Source of the DNA: an uncultured Lachnospiraceae bacterium
GTDB taxonomy: Bacteria > Bacillota > Clostridia > Lachnospirales > Lachnospiraceae
NCBI GenBank assembly: GCA_947305245.1
Contig: CAMZDG010000003.1
Coordinates: 62,001 to 126,000, forward strand
Reading direction: 5' to 3'
DNA: 64,000 nt
Below the pieces are notes generated by a model that did no database searches, was not told where the DNA came from, and worked only from the letters and a program-made list of their open reading frames with translations. Shown one piece after another: positions 8,018-15,884 of this stretch. How positions within the stretch are numbered: the first letter of the stretch is position 1; each line of letters opens with the position of its first letter. The translations under genes were made by a program, and so were the position numbers.

Positions 8018-8029
8018 TCTCTTATCCTC

Positions 8030-8458
8030 CTATCCGATCTCATATGCAGCACAACTAATGTCACCGATCTTAAGAACGGCAAGCCTGCTTACAAACTCTT
8101 TCTTTGCCTGCTCCAATTCAGCCTCATCAAGAAGTTCGATCCCCTCACCGGTCTCCTTCACGACAAGCACGCTTCCAACAAGGTATTTGCGTCCTTCATG
8201 GCGAATTACCTTCCTCGAATTAAAAACAGTAACAAAGTCTGTCTTCCCCATGCAGTCCACGTCAAAACGATCCCACAATCCCTTAAGGATTTTTGCCACA
8301 TCTTGGGCACCTGCCTCCTTGTAATCTCCGTTCGTGGCAATGATCAGACCATGAGCATCTTTGACATGCTCCATTTCCTTCTCGATAATTACGGCCCCGT
8401 CATGTACGGGATCCAGATTAATGCTAATTTCAATCGCGTTCACTTTCTTTTCCTCCAA
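8030..8458 (-). CDS. Conserved hypothetical protein of the conjugative element
   Basis: A 142-residue acidic soluble protein. I recognise no family. Notable segments are ISINLDPVHDGAVIIEKEME near the N terminus and GRKYLVGSVLVVKETGEGI in the second half, which suggest a small alpha/beta domain. No transmembrane helix or signal peptide is seen. The gene is 4 bp from the RepA-like gene and 12 bp from the DUF7768 gene, so it is probably cotranscribed with both and might act in element replication or its control. That is a position-based guess. Confidence 0.6.
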   Translation of the reverse strand: MEEKKVNAIEISINLDPVHDGAVIIEKEMEHVKDAHGLIIATNGDYKEAGAQDVAKILKGLWDRFDVDCMGKTDFVTVFNSRKVIRHEGRKYLVGSVLVVKETGEGIELLDEAELEQAKKEFVSRLAVLKIGDISCAAYEIG

Positions 8459-8462
8459 ATTG

Positions 8463-9335
8463 TCATAAGTAACCTTGTTTCATGTCATGGTTCACCCACG
8501 ACTGATAATATGTCTGCATCGTGAGTGGCGCGTTATATAACGCAGCCAACAGATACTGTTTCACGTTCCTCACCTTCGTCGAATTCTTCGACAGGTTGTC
8601 AATCAGGTAACTTAGGTGAGAGGAATCTAGCTTCATGACGGATCCCTGCACCACCTTTATGGGCTTCTCGTCGCCCTCAATGCGCACGTATTTCTGCTTG
8701 GAACACATCAGGTCTAGAGCGATCTCCATAAGGGCATCCAAAAGCTCCCTGTCATAGGGATGCTCCTCTAGAAGATGGTCATATTCCCACTGATCCATAA
8801 AGTACGCGCGAAATGAATCCCTCTCATCCCTGGGTCCTGCAGATAAGATGAGATTGTTTTTGTTTAAATCAGTATTATTATTCTTAGTATTATTAGGGGA
8901 TGATTTCGGTACGTCCTGATGTACGATTTCCGTACATCCAGACGTACGAATTTCATCCCTCAGGATGTACGAATTTCGTACATGTATGAAGTTTTTAACG
9001 TAAATCCGGTCAGGCTTTCCCAAATGCTGCTTTTGTCTTTCGATCAGGCCGAAATCATTTAGCTCGGTCAGGATGCGTCCCGCCTTCTGCCTGGCACAAC
9101 CCATTGCGGAAGCAACGCTGCATACCTTCATGTAGACGTATACCCTGCCTTCCTCGTCCAGCCATCCGTTCTTCGCTGACATTGACATCCTGTCCAGGAG
9201 AATTCCGTATACGGTCTTGGCCTCTATGGAGAGCCCCATAAATTCACTCTCCGTAAACAAAAGCTTTGGGATTCGGTAAAACGCATAGCTTTCAGCCTGC
9301 TCACCGTAAAAGTAGTCATAATTCGTTCCATTCAT
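8463..9335 (-). CDS. Replication initiator protein A (RepA N-terminal family)
   Basis: A 290-residue protein with the RepA_N signature near its start: YAFYRIPKLLFTESEFMG, then AKTVYGILLDRMSMS and a winged-helix-like stretch ending FGLIERQKQHLGKPDRIYV. The C-terminal third is polar and helical. Such proteins initiate replication of Firmicutes plasmids and occur in CTn elements that replicate after excision. The ATG at 9335 gives the expected N terminus MNGTNYDYFYGEQ, with GGAGGG about 13 bases upstream. An upstream TTG at 9386 is in frame but weaker. A middle region near residues 155-180 is rich in Asn and Lys and may be a linker. Confidence 0.85.
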   Translation of the reverse strand: MNGTNYDYFYGEQAESYAFYRIPKLLFTESEFMGLSIEAKTVYGILLDRMSMSAKNGWLDEEGRVYVYMKVCSVASAMGCARQKAGRILTELNDFGLIERQKQHLGKPDRIYVKNFIHVRNSYILRDEIRTSGCTEIVHQDVPKSSPNNTKNNNTDLNKNNLILSAGPRDERDSFRAYFMDQWEYDHLLEEHPYDRELLDALMEIALDLMCSKQKYVRIEGDEKPIKVVQGSVMKLDSSHLSYLIDNLSKNSTKVRNVKQYLLAALYNAPLTMQTYYQSWVNHDMKQGYL

Positions 9336-9410
9336 GCATGCCCAAGATCCCTCCTTTCCTTCCTCAATTCCTGCGGTGATAATCAACCTCGCGTCCCAGA
9401 TTTTTGCATT

Positions 9411-9458
9411 AAAAAAGCGCCTAGCGCGTAACCATTAACTGATTACGAGCAGACGCTC
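9411..9458 (-). terminator. Long rho-independent terminator, copy A of a repeated structure
   Basis: On the minus strand AGCGTCTGCTCGTAATC pairs with GGTTACGCGCTAGGCGCT (internal loop in the middle) and is followed by TTTTTT. A close relative with compensating base changes lies at 11981-12027. Confidence 0.75.
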
Positions 9459-9482
9459 CTTTTCCATGAAATTTTCCTAGCC

Positions 9483-9683
9483 TTATTCCTTACCGGCTTT
9501 TTTTGCATCCATCTTCCCGCGAATGTACCCTGCACGGAAATATGCTTTTTCCGCTTCATTCAAGTATTCTTCGACAGCCTTCATCATGCTTCTGTATTTG
9601 TCGCCAAGCTCCTTTGACAAATCGAGTTCCTCATTTTCCATTGCTTCCGAAAAAGCTTGTTCCCATTCCGTTTTCACATTCAT
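9483..9683 (-). CDS. Small conserved hypothetical protein of the element
   Basis: A 66-residue, highly charged helical protein with no signal peptide, membrane helix or cysteine. It contains WEQAFSEAMENEELDLSKEL and ends in a basic KMDAKKAGKE tail. The ATG at 9683 follows AAGGAG closely; a GTG one codon upstream is the alternative. It lies 21 bp downstream of the small membrane protein gene and before a terminator, so it probably ends that operon. No function can be assigned. Confidence 0.5.
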   Translation of the reverse strand: MNVKTEWEQAFSEAMENEELDLSKELGDKYRSMMKAVEEYLNEAEKAYFRAGYIRGKMDAKKAGKE

Positions 9684-9704
9684 CACTCTCCTTACTGCTT
9701 TGTT

Positions 9705-10148
9705 TTATGATCGCTGAATCCAGCTTGCGAAATTAAGCAATGCCGTTACGGCAAAGCAGATTCCCATGACCATGTATTGCGTTGTCTGCGAATCATAATG
9801 CTGCCATATGCCGCCAAGAATGGCTACGCACACGCAGGAAAACAACGCAAACAACAGACTGGCAATCTTTGATACCCTCTGAACCACAACGCTCAGGATC
9901 ACCATGCCAATAAAGAGCAGTAAGCGAAGTCTGGGATCCCATTCCTTATCCAAATTGAGCAACTGGAAAATGCCGCTGACCAAAAGACCGTTCGTAACAT
10001 CAAACCTTCTGATCAGAAAGAACACCAGATGAATCAGTAGCGTAATGGGCAACGCAATAAGCCCGGCAACCCCAGTAGTACTGTCCGATTTTTTATTGTT
10101 CCAAAAAAACGAATCTTCTTCGTATGCCAAATAATCGTCGTATGTCAT
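9705..10148 (-). CDS. Small polytopic membrane protein, unknown function
   Basis: A 147-residue protein with an acidic cytosolic start (MTYDDYLAYEEDSFFW) and about four hydrophobic segments (around residues 28-46, 75-92, 92-113 and 120-142). I recognise no family. Its start overlaps the stop of the helix-turn-helix gene in an ATGA, so the two are translationally coupled. In mobile elements such regulator/membrane pairs may act in entry exclusion, maintenance or stress sensing. No evidence here decides between these. Confidence 0.55.
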   Translation of the reverse strand: MTYDDYLAYEEDSFFWNNKKSDSTTGVAGLIALPITLLIHLVFFLIRRFDVTNGLLVSGIFQLLNLDKEWDPRLRLLLFIGMVILSVVVQRVSKIASLLFALFSCVCVAILGGIWQHYDSQTTQYMVMGICFAVTALLNFASWIQRS

Positions 10149-10396
10149 ATCTTCCCCTTCTCTCTCTCGTTAGCAACCTTGTATGCGATCAAATTTAGGA
10201 CATACTCAGGGATCTTGCTCACTCCAAGCTCCCAGTCTTGTATGGTTCGATAAGGCACGCCCAGCCATTCCGCGAACTTCGCACGGTTCATTCCGGTAAC
10301 TGCCCGAATCGCAATAAGTTTTTGCGCCTGCGGTTTTTCATCTGGTTTTTCCACTTCGATCAGCATGCCTTCGATTGTATAAGTGACTGATTTCAT
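10145..10396 (-). CDS. Helix-turn-helix regulator of the element
   Basis: An 83-residue protein with a C-terminal HTH: KLIAIRAVTGMNRAKFAEWL, then GVPYRTIQDWELGVSKIP. This matches the XRE/HigA-like DNA-binding layout in which the recognition helix precedes the W-E-x-G motif. The first 30 residues form a short beta-rich extension. ATG at 10396 is preferred because the GGGGGG Shine-Dalgarno is then seven bases away; ATGs at 10402 and 10417 are alternatives. Just upstream are two copies of a 15-bp palindrome that overlap a promoter, so autorepression is likely. The stop overlaps the start of the membrane protein gene. Confidence 0.75.
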   Translation of the reverse strand: MKSVTYTIEGMLIEVEKPDEKPQAQKLIAIRAVTGMNRAKFAEWLGVPYRTIQDWELGVSKIPEYVLNLIAYKVANEREKGKI

Positions 10397-10418
10397 AATC
10401 ATCCCCCCTTCAAACATT

Positions 10419-10467
10419 ACACGGATTCCGTATATTTAGTATATACACGGATTCCGTGTATTGTCAA
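10419..10467 (-). promoter_or_regulatory. Promoter with two palindromic operators
   Basis: On the minus strand TTGACA (10462-10467) and TATACT (10438-10443) are separated by 18 bp. ACACGGATTCCGTGT (10445-10459), a perfect odd-length palindrome, fills the spacer. A near-identical copy ACACGGATTCCGTAT (10419-10433) lies just downstream of the -10. The centres are 26 bp apart, about two and a half helical turns. This is a textbook repressible promoter for the HTH gene. Confidence 0.85.
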
Positions 10468-10503
10468 GAGGATTTTTATGAGCGTAAGGGGAAAACATCA
10501 CAT

Positions 10504-10713
10504 TTAGGCATTCGCCGTCACTGGCTTTCTGGAAGAATTCCGCTCGCTCATGATCTTTGCCATGCATGGAAAGCAAAAGGATCTTCCGTAGCCGTAAGGG
10601 CACTCCGTTTTACAGTTGCAAGGATGCGCAACTGGCTCCTTTTTTCCCATGATTGATGTTGCCGGTCTCGTCTGAATCACTCCCATAACCTTAAGAATCT
10701 CATATTCGTTCAT
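10504..10713 (-). CDS. Small cysteine-rich protein of the element, possibly metal-binding
   Basis: A 69-residue protein with a CxC-x3-C-x8-C-x2-C cluster (CNCKTECPYGYGRSFCFPC) in its second half. The spacing suggests a zinc site. The N-terminal part MNEYEILKVMGVIQTRP is helical. AGGAGG lies nine bases before the ATG. It follows the DUF5688 gene after a terminator and precedes the HTH operon. No family was recognised; it could be a DNA- or RNA-binding accessory protein. Confidence 0.55.
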   Translation of the reverse strand: MNEYEILKVMGVIQTRPATSIMGKKEPVAHPCNCKTECPYGYGRSFCFPCMAKIMSERNSSRKPVTANA

Positions 10714-10760
10714 TTTTACTTATCCTCCTAATTTTCTCTTCCGCACTCGCGGATAGATTT

Positions 10761-10799
10761 GAAAAAGCGCCCTGCCAGGGTTCTCCCCGGCAAAGCGCT
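10761..10799 (-). terminator. Rho-independent terminator after the DUF5688 gene
   Basis: On the minus strand AGCGCTTTGCCGGGG, loop AGAA and CCCTGGCAGGGCGCT are followed by TTTTC. It ends the DUF5688 transcript 31 bp after the stop codon. Confidence 0.85.
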
Positions 10800-10830
10800 T
10801 GTGTATTTTCTCAATATTCAGTTGTCAATT

Positions 10831-11898
10831 TTAGCGTACGGTTTCAGGCTTGGACTTTTCGGGTGCATCCTTCTTGGGAGCCTTCGAAACCTCGTCCTTC
10901 TTTGCCTTCAGGTCATCAAGCAAAGAGCCCTTTTCCTCAGCATCTGCTTCCTTCTCGGCAGCTTCCTCCCGGCTTTCCTGACGCTCCACGAACTTCTCCG
11001 CCAGCTCGAAGATCTTTTCCTTCGAATCGTAGTGATACACGCTGTCAGTCAGCTTGTCCGCCGGATCTACCTGCGTAGCATTGACGTCCTTAACCATGGC
11101 CTCGAGATCCTCGTACTTCATCTCTCCGTCATCACGGACAATCAGACATTCATGGATGCTTGAGGGTAAAATAAAGAAGTCGCCGCCAACTCTTTCCGCT
11201 GCCTGTTCCATGAAATCCTGATAAGCCAAAACGCTGGCGCCGTGGGTTTTGTCAGGCACTGTTGCAACGAACATCTTCTCATCCTCAGGCGGAATGATCA
11301 TTCCCAGCATTTCAGCCTGATCCACTCCCATCATCTCGGCCATCAGCTCACCCATTCCCTTGATCACGGCTGGACGAAGCTGAGGGGCGTTCTCCATGGC
11401 ATCAGCGTGGAGCTGCTCAGGCGTGACACCCATGTTTTCCAGCATCTGATTGGTCACCAAGATGGATGCTCCGCCGCTTTCAGAGCTTTCAAGCACGAAG
11501 CGATATACAACCGCCATGTCCTCGATATTCTTATGAGGAACAGATTCAAGCTTTTCCGCATTGGCCTCTGCTGAAACGACTTCCATCGCCAGCTTGTTCT
11601 TCATCTGATCGTAATCGCCCAGCATGTTCATGTCGAACTTTGGTGCCTGATTCAGACCATTCTCAATCGCGTCTACCGCCCTGTCCACCACAGCGTCATA
11701 CGGCACGTCATCTTGGATTGCATCATAGAGCTTATTCAGGGGCATGTTCACCCCAATGTTGCTCCCTTCAGGAGTAACCGTCACCGCCTCATAACTTTGG
11801 TTAAGCTTCTTAACCTCATTCACGCTGAGATTGTAATCATCACCCAGCCTGTCTTTCAGATCATCGACGATCTGCTGCTTAAACTCTTCATAATTCAT
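10831..11898 (-). CDS. DUF5688 family protein
   Basis: A 355-residue soluble acidic protein that begins MNYEEFKQQIVDDLKDRLGD and continues with a repeated alpha/beta layout; a segment near residue 165 reads VTNQMLENMGVTPEQLHADA. This is the DUF5688 pattern, common on Lachnospiraceae and Ruminococcaceae mobile elements and of unknown function. The last 60 residues are a low-complexity Glu/Lys/Ala-rich tail. It is a monocistronic unit, with a terminator on both sides. The Shine-Dalgarno AAAGGA lies about 12 bases before ATG. Family assignment is from memory of the motif pattern. Confidence 0.8.
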   Translation of the reverse strand: MNYEEFKQQIVDDLKDRLGDDYNLSVNEVKKLNQSYEAVTVTPEGSNIGVNMPLNKLYDAIQDDVPYDAVVDRAVDAIENGLNQAPKFDMNMLGDYDQMKNKLAMEVVSAEANAEKLESVPHKNIEDMAVVYRFVLESSESGGASILVTNQMLENMGVTPEQLHADAMENAPQLRPAVIKGMGELMAEMMGVDQAEMLGMIIPPEDEKMFVATVPDKTHGASVLAYQDFMEQAAERVGGDFFILPSSIHECLIVRDDGEMKYEDLEAMVKDVNATQVDPADKLTDSVYHYDSKEKIFELAEKFVERQESREEAAEKEADAEEKGSLLDDLKAKKDEVSKAPKKDAPEKSKPETVR

Positions 11899-11980
11899 AA
11901 GCTTGTTTTTCCTTTCGCTTGCTATGTGTATTAATGAAGCCTGGGATCGTCATCCTCCGCTTCGGCTGCATCCAGGCATG

Positions 11981-12027
11981 AAAAAAGCGCCTCACTCGCA
12001 ACCTTAATTGGTAACGAGCAGACGCTT
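11981..12027 (-). terminator. Long rho-independent terminator, copy B of a repeated structure
   Basis: On the minus strand AGCGTCTGCTCGTTACC pairs with GGTTGCGAGTGAGGCGCT around an AATTAA loop and is followed by TTTTTT. It shares AGCGTCTGCTCGT and GGCGCTTTTTT with copy A at 9411-9458. The differences keep the stem. It lies upstream of the DUF5688 gene and would stop transcription coming from the XRE gene. Confidence 0.75.
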
Positions 12028-12138
12028 CATTTTGCCTTTATTCTTTTGCAAAAGAAAATGGACTTGGCGACCGGTTTTTTGTTTTCCCGTTCGCTTTGTC
12101 CATTTTAACTATAACACATTAAAAATCATTTGAAAATA

Positions 12139-12204
12139 GACAATCCGTGACATTCTGTGACATTTCGTGACATTTCATGGACAATCCGTGACATTTTGTG
12201 ACAT
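12139..12204. repeat. Short 10-bp-period direct repeats (iteron-like)
   Basis: GTGACATT recurs at almost exact 10-bp steps: at 12148, 12158 and 12168, and, after a gap, at 12188 and 12198 with small changes. The 16-mer GACAATCCGTGACATT occurs twice, 41 bp apart. Repeats in phase with the DNA helix are typical of multimeric protein binding, such as a replication initiator or partition site. The surrounding sequence is AT-rich. The stretch from 11.9 to 12.26 kb has no gene. Confidence 0.7.
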
Positions 12205-12259
12205 GCGCAGTAAAAAGTGGATTTTTTTACAAAAGTGGACTTTGTACATTAACCAATCA

Positions 12260-12595
12260 TTAGATATACCCAGCTACCCTCTGCTTAATAACCCAGATAA
12301 CATCTTCCCTATCTTTATCTGAGAGTTGATCCAATAATCTCAGAAAAGATGCGTATCTCTTGCAAAGAATCTGCTCTTCCCCTGGTTCCTCATAATCCTC
12401 TAGAATTAATGAAACAACATTAACCTGATAGAGATTAGCGAACTCGACAAGTTCGTCCACCGTGACCTTTGTTTCATTTGCCTCGATTGTAATCAATTTC
12501 CTTCGGCTCATATTCATCTGTTTAGCTGCTTCATCCAATCCTAAATTTGCCGAAATCCTCGCTTCTTTTAGCTTAAGTGCCGTAAATACTGACAT
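12260..12595 (-). CDS. XRE family transcriptional regulator
   Basis: A 111-residue protein with an N-terminal helix-turn-helix of the lambda-repressor type: LKEARISANLGLDEAAKQMN, then MSRRKLITIEANETKVTVDE. A C-terminal helical part ends ASFLRLLDQLSDKDREDVIW. ATG at 12595 follows AGGAGG by eight bases; an in-frame TTG two codons upstream is rejected. Two perfect 18-bp palindromes lie just upstream, one only 18 bp before the start. The gene is AT-rich and is the last element gene before the ppdK terminator. It probably controls its own promoter and perhaps excision or transfer. Confidence 0.85.
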   Translation of the reverse strand: MSVFTALKLKEARISANLGLDEAAKQMNMSRRKLITIEANETKVTVDELVEFANLYQVNVVSLILEDYEEPGEEQILCKRYASFLRLLDQLSDKDREDVIWVIKQRVAGYI

Positions 12596-12612
12596 TTTCA
12601 AACCTCCTTTGG

Positions 12613-12673
12613 AGTGCAGAATTCTGCACTTTTTTTCTTTTTCTCTGATTTTGGGAGTGCAGAATTCTGCACT
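12613..12673. promoter_or_regulatory. Two identical 18-bp palindromic operators
   Basis: AGTGCAGAATTCTGCACT occurs at 12613-12630 and 12656-12673, each perfectly self-complementary, with centres 43 bp apart (about four helical turns). Between them is an AT-rich spacer that would hold the promoter of the XRE gene. This spacing fits cooperative repressor binding. No clear -35/-10 pair was found, probably because the spacing is non-standard. Confidence 0.75.
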
Positions 12674-12785
12674 CTACCTCTAAAAAATCGAAAAATGCCC
12701 TATGAAATTTCCTATCAAAATCTCTTCATCAAGCAGACAACAGACACTTAGGCTATAGCAATCTTGACATCTATATTTGGGTTTA

Positions 12786-12823
12786 AAACAAAAATATAGG
12801 GAACCCGTAGCGGATTCCCTATA
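12786..12823 (-). terminator. Rho-independent terminator of ppdK
   Basis: On the minus strand TATAGGGAATCCG, loop CTA and CGGGTTCCCTATA (one mismatch) are followed by TTTTTGTTTT. It is 130 bp after the ppdK stop. The 12824-12952 stretch holds only a small GAAATC/GATTTC hairpin. Confidence 0.75.
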
Positions 12824-12952
12824 CTAGAAATAGCTTAATTTCAAGCTTTTCTGGAAACTGGAAGATGCGTTTAGGACTGTAATAAATCTTTACGCTCTTC
12901 TTCATGAAATCTTTTGAGATTTCAAACGTTCCCAAAAAGAGTGATGAATGGA

Positions 12953-15592
12953 TTAACGCGCCTCGGCTATAGCTGCCTGTGCTGCTGCCAGTCTAGCGAT
13001 GGGAACGCGGAAAGGCGAGCAGGAAACATAATCAAGGCCGATCTTGTGGCAGAACTCAACGGAAGAAGGATCTCCGCCGTGCTCGCCGCAGATACCAACG
13101 TGAAGGTTGGGATTAGCGGGCTTGCCAAGCTTCATGGTCATCTCCATCAGCTTGCCAACGCCGGTCTGATCCAGCTTTGCAAACGGATCGTTCTCGAAGA
13201 TCTTGGTGTCATAGTAAGCACCAAGGAACTTACCAGCATCGTCACGGGAGAAACCAAAGCACATCTGGGTCAGGTCGTTGGTACCGAAGCAGAAGAAGTC
13301 AGCTTCCTTAGCGATCTCGTCAGCGGTAAGAGCTGCACGAGGAATCTCGATCATGGTACCTACTTCGTACTTCAGGTCAACGCCTGCAGCAGCGATCTCG
13401 GCATCAGCGGTCTCAACAACAACCTTCTTAACGAACTTAAGCTCCTTCACTTCGCATACAAGAGGGATCATGATCTCAGGAACTACGTTCCAGTCAGCAT
13501 GTGCCTTCTTCACTTCGATGGCTGCACGGATCACTGCCTTGGTCTGCATCTTAGCGATTTCAGGATAGGTAACTGCAAGACGGCATCCTCTGTGGCCCAT
13601 CATGGGGTTGAACTCATGAAGGCCGGTGATGATAGCCTTAATCGCCTCAACGGACTTGCCCTGAGCGTCAGCCAGCTTCTTGATGTCCTCTTCCTCGGTA
13701 GGAACGAACTCATGCAGAGGCGGATCAAGGAATCTGATACATACAGGGTTACCCTCAAGTGCCTCGTAGAGAGCCTTGAAGTCGCTCTGCTGATAAGGCA
13801 GGATCTTCTCAAGTGCTGCTTCTCTCTCAGCAACGGTATCTGCACAGATCATCTCACGGAATGCAGCAATTCTGTCCTCTTCAAAGAACATATGCTCGGT
13901 ACGGCAAAGGCCGATACCCTCAGCACCCAGCTCACGAGCCTTCTTAGCATCACGAGGGGTATCTGCATTGGTACGAACCTTCAGCTTACGATACTTGTCA
14001 GCCCATGCCATTACGCGGCCAAAGGTGCCGGCGATGGATGCGTCAACGGTATCGATCTCACCCTTGTAGATGTTACCGGTGGTACCATCGATGGAGATCC
14101 AGTCGCCTTCAACGAAGGTCTCACCACCCAGGGTGAACTTCTTGTTTTCTTCGTCCATGTTGATGTCGCCACAACCGGATACACAGCAGGTACCCATGCC
14201 ACGAGCAACAACGGCTGCGTGAGAGGTCATACCACCACGAACGGTCAGGATACCCTGAGCGGCCTTCATACCGGTGATATCCTCGGGAGAGGTCTCCAGA
14301 CGAACCAGAACAACCTTCTCGCCCTTCTCTTTCCAAACAACTGCATCATCAGCGGTGAATACAACCTTACCGGTTGCAGCTCCGGGAGATGCGCCAAGGC
14401 CCTTGCCAAGAGGCTTAGCAGCCTTAAGAGCAGCAGCGTCGAACTGAGGATGAAGCAGGGTGTCAAGGTTACGAGGATCGATCATAGCAACTGCCTCAGC
14501 CTCGGTCTTGTGGCCTTCGTCAACGAGGTCGCAAGCGATCTGCAGAGCTGCCTGAGCGGTTCTCTTACCGTTACGGCACTGGAGCATGTAGAGCTTTCTG
14601 TTCTCTACGGTGAACTCCATATCCTGCATGTCATGATAATGGTTCTCAAGGGTCTCACAAACCTTGATGAACTCAGCGTATGCTTCAGGGAACTCCTGCT
14701 CCATCTGAGCGATGGGCATGGGAGTACGAACGCCTGCAACCACGTCCTCGCCCTGTGCGTTCTTCAGGAACTCACCCATGAGCTTCTTCTCGCCGGTTGC
14801 GGGATCACGGGTAAATGCAACGCCGGTACCGGACTCGTTGTTCAGGTTACCGAATACCATGGGCATTACGTTTACTGCAGTACCCCAGGAATAAGGGATG
14901 TCGTTGTCACGACGATATACGTTTGCACGAGGGTTGTCCCAAGAACGGAACACAGCCTCGATCGCAAGCTTCAACTGCTCAACGGGATCGGAAGGGAAGT
15001 CCTTGCCAAGCTGATTCTTGTACTCAGCCTTGAACTGCTCAGCCAGAGTCTTCAGATCTGCAGCGGTCAGGTCAACGTCGTACTGAACGCCCTTTGCAGC
15101 CTTCATCTCGTCGATGAGCTTCTCAAAGTACTTCTTACCAACTTCCATAACAACGTCGGAGAACATCTGGATGAAACGTCTGTAGGAATCGTATACGAAA
15201 CGCTCGAATGCAGGATCAGGGTTGCCAGCGATCATTGCTGCAACTACTTCGTCATTCAAACCAAGGTTCAGGATGGTATCCATCATACCAGGCATGGAAG
15301 CTCTCGCACCGGAACGTACGGAAACCAGAAGGGGATTCTTCAGATCGCCAAACTTCTTTCCATTGAGCTCCTCCATCTTTGCAACGTACTCCATGGTCTG
15401 ACCCATGATCTCGTCGTTGATCTTACGACCATCCTCGTAATACTGCGTACAAGCTTCCGTCGTGATCGTGAAGCCCTGGGGTACGGGAAGTCCGATGCCA
15501 GTCATCTCAGCCAGGTTTGCGCCCTTACCGCCGAGAAGATTACGCATGGTCATGTCGCCTTCGCTAAACATATAGACCCACTTTTTTGCCAT
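12953..15592 (-). CDS. ppdK: Pyruvate, phosphate dikinase
   Basis: An 879-residue enzyme that converts pyruvate, ATP and phosphate to phosphoenolpyruvate, AMP and pyrophosphate, and in many anaerobes runs in the glycolytic direction. The N-terminal ATP-grasp domain begins MAKKWVYMFSEGDMTMRNLL with the GGKGANLAEM motif. The central swivelling domain carries the catalytic-histidine motif GGMTSHAAVVARGMG, and the C-terminal TIM barrel ends with GICGEHGGDPSSVEFC. Length is normal. ATG at 15592 is chosen because AGGAGG precedes it by nine bases; an upstream in-frame start would add 24 unconserved residues. It is divergent from an ABC-F gene and monocistronic. Confidence 0.97.
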   Translation of the reverse strand: MAKKWVYMFSEGDMTMRNLLGGKGANLAEMTGIGLPVPQGFTITTEACTQYYEDGRKINDEIMGQTMEYVAKMEELNGKKFGDLKNPLLVSVRSGARASMPGMMDTILNLGLNDEVVAAMIAGNPDPAFERFVYDSYRRFIQMFSDVVMEVGKKYFEKLIDEMKAAKGVQYDVDLTAADLKTLAEQFKAEYKNQLGKDFPSDPVEQLKLAIEAVFRSWDNPRANVYRRDNDIPYSWGTAVNVMPMVFGNLNNESGTGVAFTRDPATGEKKLMGEFLKNAQGEDVVAGVRTPMPIAQMEQEFPEAYAEFIKVCETLENHYHDMQDMEFTVENRKLYMLQCRNGKRTAQAALQIACDLVDEGHKTEAEAVAMIDPRNLDTLLHPQFDAAALKAAKPLGKGLGASPGAATGKVVFTADDAVVWKEKGEKVVLVRLETSPEDITGMKAAQGILTVRGGMTSHAAVVARGMGTCCVSGCGDINMDEENKKFTLGGETFVEGDWISIDGTTGNIYKGEIDTVDASIAGTFGRVMAWADKYRKLKVRTNADTPRDAKKARELGAEGIGLCRTEHMFFEEDRIAAFREMICADTVAEREAALEKILPYQQSDFKALYEALEGNPVCIRFLDPPLHEFVPTEEEDIKKLADAQGKSVEAIKAIITGLHEFNPMMGHRGCRLAVTYPEIAKMQTKAVIRAAIEVKKAHADWNVVPEIMIPLVCEVKELKFVKKVVVETADAEIAAAGVDLKYEVGTMIEIPRAALTADEIAKEADFFCFGTNDLTQMCFGFSRDDAGKFLGAYYDTKIFENDPFAKLDQTGVGKLMEMTMKLGKPANPNLHVGICGEHGGDPSSVEFCHKIGLDYVSCSPFRVPIARLAAAQAAIAEAR

Positions 15593-15741
15593 TTGTTTCT
15601 TTCCTCCTAAAATATAGATTTGATTTGAGAATCCCCCGGAAAAGGCGCCGGGCTTCTCTTCCATCTGCTTTTGTTCGCACTCCGCCCGCTGGAAAAGATA
15701 AGCGCAAAAAATACCCGTCCCTCAGCAGAGCGCACATAAAT

Positions 15742-15769
15742 ATAATATCATAAAAAAAAGAAAAGGCAA
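15742..15769 (-). promoter_or_regulatory. Putative ppdK promoter
   Basis: On the minus strand TTGCCT (15764-15769) and TATTAT (15742-15747) are 16 bp apart inside a very AT-rich stretch. This would leave an mRNA leader of about 140 bases before the ppdK start. Confidence 0.5.
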
Positions 15770-15806
15770 CAAAAAAATATCAAAATTTGGAAGTTTCTTT
15801 TTTCCC

Positions 15807-15834
15807 TTGCAAAACCCGCGCTTTATGTTATAAT
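15807..15834 (+). promoter_or_regulatory. Promoter of the ABC-F gene
   Basis: TTGCAA (15807-15812) and TATAAT (15829-15834) are 16 bp apart, about 50 bases before the start codon. It is divergent from the ppdK promoter. Confidence 0.7.
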
Positions 15835-15884
15835 TTTGAAGGTATCATTTCGAACGCATAAATATAAGAAATAAGGAGTTTTTC

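Noticed and set aside
12139..12204. Possible CRISPR array
   Set aside because: Units are about 10 bp with no unique spacers, and no cas gene is in the window.
1..12700. Relaxase, integrase or excisionase gene of the conjugative element
   Set aside because: None was found in the window. They must lie to the left of position 1, so element completeness cannot be judged.
12914..15610. Very long open frame (898 codons) on the plus strand opposite ppdK
   Set aside because: It lies almost exactly antisense to a secure, full-length ppdK. Its translation is Leu/His/Ser-rich without any recognised domain. High-GC codon bias of ppdK avoids stops on the opposite strand, which explains it.
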